The position numbers and the translations under genes were made by a program. The notes under the pieces are model-generated. The model did not search any database. It was not told the origin of the DNA and saw only the letters and a program-made list of their open reading frames with translations. A DNA stretch of 64,000 bases from Aureliella helgolandensis. Its GTDB lineage: Bacteria; Planctomycetota; Planctomycetia; Pirellulales; Pirellulaceae. Below are positions 54,279-62,133 of this stretch, in pieces; the stretch's first letter is position 1; every line of letters starts with the position of its first letter. The stretch covers positions 5,580,859 to 5,644,858 of the forward strand of contig NZ_CP036298.1 of the NCBI RefSeq assembly GCF_007752135.1. The letters run 5' to 3'.

Positions 54279-54633
54279 ATGAATGATTCGGAACTGAAGA
54301 AGCGGACAAAACAGTTTTGCACTGCGAGTGATGAAGCTGGTTGGAGCATTGCCAGAAAATGCTGTCGGTCGTCCTATCGGGAATCAATTGATTCGTAGTG
54401 CGACTTCCGTTGGCGCGAACTATCGAGCCGCATGTCGCGGTCGCTCGAAAGCCGAATTTGTATCAAAGCTCAGTATCGTCATCGAGGAAGCAGATGAGAG
54501 TTGCTACTGGCTCGAACTCATCATCGAAGGCGAGCTCTTAGCAAAGGATAAAGTCGAAGCACTACTCGACGAAGCCAATCAAATCACAGCAATCATGGTC
54601 GCCTCCCGAAAGACTGCCAAAGGCGACAAATGA
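54279..54633 (+). pseudogene. Frameshifted four-helix-bundle S23/IVP gene
   Basis: ATG 54279 has AGGAGAGGAG just upstream and gives MNDSELKKRTKQF; the frame then fails. After one extra T in the run at 54315-54318 the true frame continues as ALRVMKLVGALPENAVGR, GNQLIRSATSVGANYRAA, FVSKLSIVIEEADESCYWL to 54633. The full protein would be about 117 residues, a usual S23/IVP size and a different subfamily from the copy at 44894. The downstream part could still be translated from GTG 54328. It overlaps the permease start by 4 bases. Sequencing error is an alternative to true decay. Confidence 0.78.
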
Positions 54634-57600
54634 TCAACACCCAACCAATCATCATTCTCCATCGAAAATCTTCAATGCTTGATGCAGTTATACGCGCTTC
54701 GCTTCGCTATCGAATGTTGGTCGTCGTGGTCAGCCTTGCCGTGCTGGTATACGGATCGTACCTGGCAACTCAAATGTCTATCGACGTGTTTCCTGATTTA
54801 GACAGGCCACGCGTCGTCATTATCACTGAGGCACCGGGCCTCGCAACTGAAGAAGTAGAAACGCTGGTAACACAGCCGATTGAAATCGCCCTACTCGGTG
54901 CCAATGGTGTGCAAGCTGTTCGCAGCCAATCAACGGCCGGATTGAATGTTATTTATATCGAGTTTAGCTGGTCAACCGAGATTCGCGCCGCTCGACAAAC
55001 CGTGCAAGAACGCTTGGCCACGCTAGAAGGCATTTTGCCCCAGGGCATTCGTCCGCAAATGACGCCACCGTCGTCGATTATGGGCCAAATTGTGGTCGCG
55101 GGCATTTATCGTCAAGCAGGGCCGGAAGGCGGAAGACTTGCGCAAGTGGGTAGGACCGACATGATGGCGGAACTGGTCGTCGGTGACAATGAGAACTTTC
55201 AAATTCAGGTCTGGCAGCCCGTCAATCGCCACGATAAATCGACGTGGAAGAAAGTCGAAACTGCTGAATTTCAATGGAGCGAAGATCCCAACACTGACGC
55301 CGCAACACGCCAATATCCCGTTGGCACCGCGACCATTCGGCTCGAAGGCAATGAGTATAGGGCTGATTTCTTCACAAACGAAAAACAACAATTAGAACTG
55401 CGTACCGTTGCCGACTGGGTGATCCGCCCCCGTCTGCTGAAAACAACGGGAGTCGCAGAAGTGTTCATGCTCGGCGGTGATCGCAAGCAGTACCAGATCC
55501 TGATCGATCCACCCGTACTGCTGGAATACGACGTCACTGTGCAAGATGTCGAGCAGGCGCTTCGTGAAAGCAACATCAATACCAGTGGTGGCTTTGCGAT
55601 CACAGGTGAGACTGAAAGGCCGATTCGTATCCTTGGCCGCTTGGGACCAGATTCACGAGTTGTTATCGAAGAACTTAAGAAGGTTCCTGTCGGTGCTCAA
55701 GCTAAGCGCGCGGTGTTACTCGAACAAGTTGCCAGAGTCATCGAAGGCCCGCAGCTCAAACGTGGCGATGGCAGCGTGGACGGTCACCCAGGCATCGTCT
55801 TCACGACTGTAAAGCAACCGCACATCGACACCCGCAAGTTGACCGATGCTGTGGCAGAAGCGTTTTCTGAGGTCGAAGCATCGCTTCCGGCTGACATCAT
55901 CGTCAACTCGGAGCTGTTCCGACTCAAGAATTTTATTGATCGGGGGATTTTCAATGTAGGCGAAGCTCTGGTGATTGGCGCCGTGATGGTAATCATCGTG
56001 CTGTTCCTGTTCTTGTTGAATTTTCGCACGACTTTCATCACCTTGACTGCCATTCCGTTATCGCTGGTGATGACCACGCTGGTGTTCCGAATGATCGGAT
56101 GGATCAGTGGCAGCGAATTGTCGATCAACGTCATGACACTTGGCGGGATCGCTGTGGCCATGGGTGAATTGGTTGATGACGCGATTGTTGACGTAGAAAA
56201 CATCTTCCGGCGACTCAAGCAAAACAATCAACTATCAATCGAAAATCAAAAGCCACCGATTTTGGTTGTCTTTCAAGCCAGCCGAGAGATTCGTAGCTCC
56301 ATCGTTTTTGGCACGGCGGTTGTGATTCTCTCCTTCATGCCCTTATTTGCCCTATCCGGAGTAGAGGGGCGACTGTTCACCCCACTAGGTGTCGCTTACA
56401 TCGTTTCGATCTTGGCCTCATTCGTCGTTTCGATGACAGTGACACCAGTGCTGTCCTATTATCTGTTGCCTCAATCTGGAGCAACTCATCGAGAAGGCGA
56501 TGGGTTCGTTCTACATAGCCTCAAGCAGGCAGTAACACACCTCATCCGGCTAAGTATGGCTATGCCAGGTACACTTCTCATTCTGACTTGGCTCGCGGTT
56601 GTGATTGCTGCGTGGCAGATGTCGCTGTTGGGCCGAAACTTCCTGCCACCTTTCGACGAAGGTAGCATCCAGGTTAACGTCACCCTGCCGCCCGGTTCGT
56701 CGCTCAATGCTTCCAACCAGGTCTCAAGGTCGATCGATCAGGTTTTTCAGTCGATGCAAAAGACAGAGGAAAATCCCGGAGGCGAGATATTGCACTTCGT
56801 TCGGCGGACGGGACGAGCCGAAATGGACGAACATGCATCGCCGGTCAACTTTGGTGAATACATTCTTAGTATGAACCCTGAGTCAGGAACCGAGCGCGAG
56901 GAAATATTGTCGGAGCTGCGCGCGAAGATCAGCAATGAAGCTCCCGGCGTTGATATCGAAGTCGAACAGCCGCTAGCGCACTTGATTAGTCACATGGTTT
57001 CAGGCGTCTACGCCCAAATAGCGATCAAGATTCACGGCGATGATCTTGATACGTTGCAGCGCGTGGCGGAACAAGTCAAAGCAACCATCCAAGATGTTCC
57101 GGGTATCACGCCACCTATTGTCGAGCCGATTCGTGAAACCTCGGAGCTGCACATAGCGCTACGAGCGGACGATTTGGCATTTTATGGTTTGACACGCGAG
57201 TATGTTGCGGGTGTATTGCAAACGGCCCTTCAAGGTGAGGTTGTTTCCCAAGTGCTCGAAGGGCAACGGCGATTTGACCTGCTGGTGCGTTTGGAAGAAG
57301 AGTATCGCACCGACTATGCCAATTTGGGGCGACTTCGCATCGACTTGCCCCATCGCGGGACTAACGCCGAACGTGGCCAAGTGGAACTGCATGAACTCGC
57401 CGACATTGGCGAAGGAACCGGTCCCAACTCGGTTAATCGCGAGAACGCACGACGGCGAATAGTGATTCGCTGTAACACGGAAGGTCGTGACTTGGCTGGC
57501 GCAGTCGGGGATATCAAGCAACGCGTTGGTGCGCAGGTCCAAATGCCGGTTGGGTACTTCATTGAGTACGGCGGACAGTTTGAAAGTCAACAACGGGCAA

Positions 57601-58154
57601 CGCAGCTTATCATCGTGCTGGCCGCAATTTCCGTGGTCGGGATGTTCGTGGTCCTGCTAGTTTTGTTTCCTTCAGTACGGATCGTACTGCAAATACTCAA
57701 CGCACTTCCAACAGCCTTCATCGGTGGTGTGATGGCATTGATCATCACCCAGCAGAGTCTGACGGTTGCCAGCCTGGTTGGGTTCATATCTCTGGGCGGA
57801 ATTGCAGTTCGCAACGGAATATTGCTTGTCACCCACTATTTCCACCTCATGAAGGAAGAGGGAGAAAGTTTTACGCAGGCTATGATCCTGCGCGGCAGCC
57901 TAGAGCGATTGGCCCCTGTGTTGATGACTGCTCTCACTGCCGGTATTGGGCTAATTCCGTTGGTGCTGGGTGGGCAAGAGCCAGGCCGCGAGATTCTGTA
58001 CCCAGTGGCAACGGTCATCCTCGGTGGCTTAACGACATCCACGTTTTGTGAGTTCCTGATTCATCCAGGAATGTTTTGGAAGTTCAGCGGCAAAGACGCC
58101 GCCAGATTGGCCAATGAAGGAGCGTCTGAGGACGATCATTTGTTGACCCAATGA
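54630..58154 (+). CDS. Heavy-metal RND permease (system 2)
   Basis: 1174 residues from ATG 54630, coupled to the IVP end (ATGA); ATG 54675 is an alternative and looks like the older start (MLDAVIRASLRYRMLVVVV). Twelve membrane segments expected. Pore-domain start IDVFPDLDRPRVVIITEAPG. TM4 signature LGGIAVAMGELVDDAIVDVE, with acidic residues for proton relay. C-terminal VGFISLGGIAVRNGILLVTH. A long insert at about 165-260 has no clear parallel in CusA. The HME group is clear; the metal is not, although His-rich neighbours suggest divalent ions. Confidence 0.93.
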   Translation: MINTQPIIILHRKSSMLDAVIRASLRYRMLVVVVSLAVLVYGSYLATQMSIDVFPDLDRPRVVIITEAPGLATEEVETLVTQPIEIALLGANGVQAVRSQSTAGLNVIYIEFSWSTEIRAARQTVQERLATLEGILPQGIRPQMTPPSSIMGQIVVAGIYRQAGPEGGRLAQVGRTDMMAELVVGDNENFQIQVWQPVNRHDKSTWKKVETAEFQWSEDPNTDAATRQYPVGTATIRLEGNEYRADFFTNEKQQLELRTVADWVIRPRLLKTTGVAEVFMLGGDRKQYQILIDPPVLLEYDVTVQDVEQALRESNINTSGGFAITGETERPIRILGRLGPDSRVVIEELKKVPVGAQAKRAVLLEQVARVIEGPQLKRGDGSVDGHPGIVFTTVKQPHIDTRKLTDAVAEAFSEVEASLPADIIVNSELFRLKNFIDRGIFNVGEALVIGAVMVIIVLFLFLLNFRTTFITLTAIPLSLVMTTLVFRMIGWISGSELSINVMTLGGIAVAMGELVDDAIVDVENIFRRLKQNNQLSIENQKPPILVVFQASREIRSSIVFGTAVVILSFMPLFALSGVEGRLFTPLGVAYIVSILASFVVSMTVTPVLSYYLLPQSGATHREGDGFVLHSLKQAVTHLIRLSMAMPGTLLILTWLAVVIAAWQMSLLGRNFLPPFDEGSIQVNVTLPPGSSLNASNQVSRSIDQVFQSMQKTEENPGGEILHFVRRTGRAEMDEHASPVNFGEYILSMNPESGTEREEILSELRAKISNEAPGVDIEVEQPLAHLISHMVSGVYAQIAIKIHGDDLDTLQRVAEQVKATIQDVPGITPPIVEPIRETSELHIALRADDLAFYGLTREYVAGVLQTALQGEVVSQVLEGQRRFDLLVRLEEEYRTDYANLGRLRIDLPHRGTNAERGQVELHELADIGEGTGPNSVNRENARRRIVIRCNTEGRDLAGAVGDIKQRVGAQVQMPVGYFIEYGGQFESQQRATQLIIVLAAISVVGMFVVLLVLFPSVRIVLQILNALPTAFIGGVMALIITQQSLTVASLVGFISLGGIAVRNGILLVTHYFHLMKEEGESFTQAMILRGSLERLAPVLMTALTAGIGLIPLVLGGQEPGREILYPVATVILGGLTTSTFCEFLIHPGMFWKFSGKDAARLANEGASEDDHLLTQ

Positions 58155-58218
58155 GATTGTTTTCCGGTTCGAATCAAGTGATTCGAATCCCCATCACCTG
58201 TTTTGGAGAATACGATTA

Positions 58219-58749
58219 ATGAGAGTTTCACACCCGCTTTTCGCACTTGCTGCAGCAATCTGCATGATAGTCAACCTTGGGTGCAAGCCAGAGACCGCTG
58301 CACCTACGGCGGCGACTAGCTCGACTGCACCATCGTCAAATAACGACCACGGTCATCCACATGAGGGTGAGGATGACCATGCTCACGCTGGCGGCCACGG
58401 GGCCGGACCCCACGACGGGACACTGGCTGACTGGGGTGGTGGCAAGTACCACGTTGAATTCACTGTGGATCATGAGAAACAGGAAGGGACGGTTTACATA
58501 CTCGGTGCGGATGAGAAGACCCCCACTCCAATCAAAGCTGCAGAAATTCAACTGAGCATCACGGATCCGATGATGCAGGTAACACTGAAAGCGTCTCCGC
58601 AGGCAGGTGATGCCCAAGGGACCGCATCGCGCTTCGTTGGGAATCACGAAAAACTTGGTGTCGTGCAAGAATATGCTGGCACAATTAGTGGCGTTATCGA
58701 TGACACTCCCTACTCGGGCGACTTCGCAGAAGTGGCCCATGCACACTAG
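58219..58749 (+). CDS. His-rich lipoprotein (system 2)
   Basis: 176 residues. Lipobox IVNLGC, so a lipoprotein. Residues 40-75: HGHPHEGEDDHAHAGGHGAG, then PHDGTLADWGGGKYHVEF, the last part shared in style with the beta domain of the CPV-repeat protein (PHGG, then strands). The C-terminal 100 residues are beta-rich. GGAG stands before the ATG. A periplasmic metal binder serving the system 2 pump is inferred. Confidence 0.75.
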   Translation: MRVSHPLFALAAAICMIVNLGCKPETAAPTAATSSTAPSSNNDHGHPHEGEDDHAHAGGHGAGPHDGTLADWGGGKYHVEFTVDHEKQEGTVYILGADEKTPTPIKAAEIQLSITDPMMQVTLKASPQAGDAQGTASRFVGNHEKLGVVQEYAGTISGVIDDTPYSGDFAEVAHAH

Positions 58750-58761
58750 GAATCCGACACT

Positions 58762-59106
58762 ATGTTTTGGATGATTGTGAAAGCTCTAATCTCGGCGGTG
58801 GTAATTGTCGCTGTCGCCGAGATTTCGGGACGTGTCCCCAGGCTTGGAGCACTGCTTTTAACACTACCGATCGTCAGTATTCTTGCCTTCATCATGACAT
58901 GGAACAAAGACCATGAGATGAGCACTATTACCCAGCTAGCTCGGGAGACTTTGGTGCTCGTTCCTTTGGGGTTGCCATTCTTCGTCCCGTTTGCATTCGC
59001 AAACTGGACCGGACTCGCGTTCTGGCCGAGCTTTGCACTCGGCGTAATTTTGGCATCGCTTACGATCGGAACCTGGTTTTGGATCGGAATGTTCGCGCAT
59101 AGGTGA
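58762..59106 (+). CDS. DUF3147-family membrane protein
   Basis: 114 residues and four hydrophobic segments: LISAVVIVAVAEISGRVPRL, GALLLTLPIVSILAFIMTW, LVLVPLGLPFFVPFAFANWT, WPSFALGVILASLTIGTWFW. The pattern is that of DUF3147. It follows the lipoprotein gene after 12 bases and so belongs to the operon. Function unknown; DUF3147 genes often sit near metal-transport genes in Bacteroidetes and planctomycetes, as far as I recall. Confidence 0.78.
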   Translation: MFWMIVKALISAVVIVAVAEISGRVPRLGALLLTLPIVSILAFIMTWNKDHEMSTITQLARETLVLVPLGLPFFVPFAFANWTGLAFWPSFALGVILASLTIGTWFWIGMFAHR

Positions 59107-59336
59107 ATGCTATCGGATTCGTACTCTTGGTAGCAGTGTGCCACGAGGACCGACCATGGAGAATTGACGACTCAGATTCGTGACGGATCGCTTCCCCGCA
59201 CCAACCTCGAGACGGTAGAGCAGGTAGCATCTTAACTTGTGTCTATTTCTGTATTGGAACGCAGTCCCTGGCATTGCGGTTTGCGGCTCGCACGAGCAAT
59301 GGACGATGGTCAGTGATGTATCAAGGAGTTTTGAGT

Positions 59337-60152
59337 TTGAACAATCAGTCTGAAGTCGTTATTCGCTTGGCGTGTTTTTCCTTCGTGCTGCTTGCGATGG
59401 TCGTATGGGAATTGCTTGCGCCTCGCCGCGAACTGTCGTTGAAACGGCGTTGGCGGTGGAGTAGCAACATCGGTCTTGTCATCTTGAATGGAATTCTGGT
59501 TCGATTCTTAATGCCGATCACGGCCGTGGGCGCCGCACTGCTCGCTCAATCATCTGGCTATGGATTTCTGAATTTCGTGGATTGGCCCACGTGGCTGGAA
59601 ATCATGATAGGGGTCGTTGCTTTTGACCTTGCCATTTACGGTCAACACCTGCTGTTTCACAAGGTTCCGTGGTTGTGGCGTTTGCACATGGTCCACCATG
59701 CAGACATGGATTTTGACGTGACGACAGGGCTGCGGTTTCACACTTTTGAGATACTTCTTTCCGTCCTGATCAAGTTAGCGGTCGTCTTTGTACTGGGTCC
59801 AGCCGCCATCGCGGTCGCTATTTTTGAATTACTGCTCAATGCGACGTCAATGTTCAATCACAGTAATATCTCGATTCCGCTGTGGCTCGACAAGATGTTG
59901 CGTTTTGTGGTGGTCACACCGGACATGCACCGCGTGCATCATTCGGTCATTCGATGCGAAACAAATAGCAACTTTGGATTCAACCTTCCCTGGTGGGATT
60001 ACCTCTTTCGGACTTATCTATCACAACCGCAAGATGGCCACGACCAGATGACGATTGGAGTCAGTGACTATCGCGATGAAACTCAGACCGAACACCTACC
60101 TGGGATGTTGCAACTGCCGTTTCGATCAAGCGGCAGGCCCGAACGCAATTGA
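59337..60152 (+). CDS. Sterol desaturase / fatty acid hydroxylase family enzyme
   Basis: 271 residues from TTG 59337, which has AAGGAG 8 bases upstream; ATG 59316 is the alternative. Di-iron integral membrane enzyme. His clusters: HLLFH, HMVHH, FNHSN and HRVHHS, in order, as in the FA_hydroxylase fold, with four membrane segments. It uses O2 to oxidise a lipid. Its place after DUF3147 on the same strand may be accidental; a 230-bp gap suggests its own promoter. The substrate is unknown. Confidence 0.88.
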   Translation: MNNQSEVVIRLACFSFVLLAMVVWELLAPRRELSLKRRWRWSSNIGLVILNGILVRFLMPITAVGAALLAQSSGYGFLNFVDWPTWLEIMIGVVAFDLAIYGQHLLFHKVPWLWRLHMVHHADMDFDVTTGLRFHTFEILLSVLIKLAVVFVLGPAAIAVAIFELLLNATSMFNHSNISIPLWLDKMLRFVVVTPDMHRVHHSVIRCETNSNFGFNLPWWDYLFRTYLSQPQDGHDQMTIGVSDYRDETQTEHLPGMLQLPFRSSGRPERN

Positions 60153-60232
60153 GCCTTGCACTGTTGTTCCATTCTTAAAGATTGCCGCTGGCTGTTTGCG
60201 AGAAGTGGCTGTCAGAGGCGACAGAAAGAGAA

Positions 60233-60267
60233 TCAGGCCGGGCGAGCTTCCTCACTCACCCGGCTGA
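60233..60267. terminator. Hairpin between convergent genes
   Basis: TCAG-CCGGG and CCCGGCTGA pair with one bulge around a 16-base loop. It separates the desaturase from the TCCAK-repeat gene. No U-tract. Confidence 0.35.
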
Positions 60268-60311
60268 TAATCGAAGTCGGTATACGAACCAGTCTAGCCG
60301 AGAGTAGAAAG

Positions 60312-60695
60312 TTAAGCAGCAAACTCCCTGCTTGCTTTTCCGCAGCATGCAGCACGAGTCGAGCAGCAGTACGCTCGTTTTGCACAGCATGTTGGCTGTG
60401 GCGCTGCCAATGCTAGTTCGACAACGACTGCTTGCTCTGCTTTGCCACAGCATGCTCGCTTAACGGTGCAGCAATAAGCGTGCTTAGCGCAGCACGTTGG
60501 ACGGCCAACATTGTTAGTCACGCTGGTATCGTCGACAACCGCTGGCGACGTCCGGCAGCATTCGCGCTGGACTTGGCAGCAATAAGCGTGTTTCGCGCAA
60601 CACGTTGGCTCCAACACACCAACTCCATCAAGTCCATTGCTACCAGGAACCAACATTACCGCGAACAGAATTGACGTAATCGTACTTGTAAACAT
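60312..60695 (-). CDS. Exported protein with three TCCAK-x-AYCC repeats
   Basis: 127 residues from ATG 60695 (TTGGAG about 10 bases upstream). Signal peptide near STITSILFAVMLVPGSNG. Three 18-residue repeats at 31-48, 67-84 and 102-119: T-C-C-A-K-[H/R]-A-Y-C-C-x3-R/A-x-C-C, 18 Cys in total. Between them are unlike linkers. Cys in CC pairs 6-8 residues apart suggest several Cu(I)/Ag(I) or zinc clusters, or disulfides in the periplasm. I know no name for the family. It lies on the minus strand near a second Cys protein (60789), both between RND systems 2 and 3. Confidence 0.78.
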   Translation of the reverse strand: MFTSTITSILFAVMLVPGSNGLDGVGVLEPTCCAKHAYCCQVQRECCRTSPAVVDDTSVTNNVGRPTCCAKHAYCCTVKRACCGKAEQAVVVELALAAPQPTCCAKRAYCCSTRAACCGKASREFAA

Positions 60696-60788
60696 GATCG
60701 ATACTCCAAGAATCAAAAGTAACATACAGAAAGCCTGAGAAAACCGGCCACATTCAGATTTCAGTGAGCGAACGGAAGCACGCGTCAC

Positions 60789-61169
60789 TCAAATCTGAAG
60801 CCGCACGTGCAGTTGAATCAAAGAGTTGCTAAGAAGATTGGCCGAAGGCACTTCACGTAAGAATGACTCGGCGCTTGGTATCATTCGAATTGCGAAAACT
60901 CGCCCAGCCCCACGAGGAATCAAATTCTTATTCAATTCTACTGGCAGCATCCAGACCGTCACCTTGCAGGTTGCCATCACCGGACAGCTATCATCGGTGG
61001 CAGGATTGCAGCAAGCCTGGCTTGGCACATCGCTGTGGCAGCACCCACGTTGACAGACCCTGGAGTCGTTCGAATGTGCGATTGTTGTCGGGACACCGGC
61101 AATCAAACCGAACGCTACGACAATAGCGGGCATAATTCGCGAAGCCGCACCTGTACGCAAAGCGTTCAT
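60789..61169 (-). CDS. Small exported Cys-containing protein
   Basis: 126 residues. Signal peptide at 12-32 (IMPAIVVAFGLIAGVPTTIA). A Cys group follows: CQRGCCHSDVPSQACC, DDSCPVMATCKV. The C-terminal half is ordinary and ends LIQLHVRLQI. Metal binding by the CC and CxxxC groups is likely. It lies 93 bases upstream of the TCCAK-repeat gene on the same strand, so the two may be transcribed together. Confidence 0.6.
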   Translation of the reverse strand: MNALRTGAASRIMPAIVVAFGLIAGVPTTIAHSNDSRVCQRGCCHSDVPSQACCNPATDDSCPVMATCKVTVWMLPVELNKNLIPRGAGRVFAIRMIPSAESFLREVPSANLLSNSLIQLHVRLQI

Positions 61170-61534
61170 TTCGTTGAGTCTAGTGGGGAGGAGCTAGTTT
61201 GACGACTGAAATTTAGCTCTCGATGACATATTGGATGCAGCCAGTCTGGTACTTCTTCACGCCTCAGACAGGATTTCGGAGATTTTTTGCCATATCTAGA
61301 GCCAAATCGACTTGCGGGTCGAGTGGGAATTGCGGCCTGTGATTGAAAGCAAGCGATCTGCAAGGGCCGTCCTGCGCTCCAACCTTGGAGCTACGGATTC
61401 AATCTTGGTCTATGGTTCGTCTACGATCCGACAACGCGACGAGGTTAGGGATGCTATTGCTGCACAGCCTACCCGGACCTACAATGAAAAGGTCCGATAC
61501 AATCGTACAACTGTCTGAAGCTCTAAAGTTTTTC

Positions 61535-61957
61535 ATGTTTCGTATTGCCATCATCTCGCTCATCACACTTCGTGTGGTTCTGTGTCCGCTTTTTTGCGGC
61601 GGATGCGCTGAGAGTGTGCATGGATGTGAGGTGAACGAAGGGGTTCATTCTGCATGTTGCGATTCGAATTGCGGACCCTGTGGAAGTGATGAAAGGCCAG
61701 CGCCTTCGCCATGCGACTGTCCTGAAGATTCTCCAGTTCTTCCTTGTGATTCGGGCTGCGTGAGTCATGCTGCGCCCGAGCTAATCGAACGTATTTTAGG
61801 TGACGATTTTGGACTGACTTTCTGCTTAGGTCCCGACTTCTTTGCTCAGGTCGATTCACTTGGCAACTTTTCTTTTCCTGATGTCGAGCGCTCCCATCGC
61901 TTCGATCTCGAGAGCGGACAAACAATCCGTCTCGTTTTCGCTTCTTTACTGCTATAG
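61535..61957 (+). CDS. Cys-rich exported protein, first gene of system 3
   Basis: 140 residues from ATG 61535 (ATG 61484 possible). Signal peptide (RIAIISLITLRVVLC). Cys groups: CPLFCGGCAESVHGCEV, SACCDSNCGPCGS, CDCPEDSPVLPCDSGC. The second half, ending SGQTIRLVFASLLL, is plain. It precedes the CzcB-like adaptor on the same strand, paralleling the Cys-rich gene of system 1 and the His-rich gene of system 2. Confidence 0.68.
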   Translation: MFRIAIISLITLRVVLCPLFCGGCAESVHGCEVNEGVHSACCDSNCGPCGSDERPAPSPCDCPEDSPVLPCDSGCVSHAAPELIERILGDDFGLTFCLGPDFFAQVDSLGNFSFPDVERSHRFDLESGQTIRLVFASLLL

Positions 61958-62133
61958 GCCGCTGCTGGCCATTGCTCGCTAACCAGCGAACGTCCGTTGC
62001 TGTCACCAACCTTGGCTAGACGCTGCGCGTTTTGATTTTAGCTGTCTGGTTGGCCTGCATCCACGGTTCGCGCTTCGGATCGCACCGGTTGCGTTTCCGG
62101 CTTGTCCAATCCATTACCAGCAGGAGTCTATCC

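Noticed and set aside
44894-54633. Diversity-generating retroelement, because IVP proteins resemble Avd
   Set aside because: No reverse transcriptase and no template/variable repeat pair in the window.
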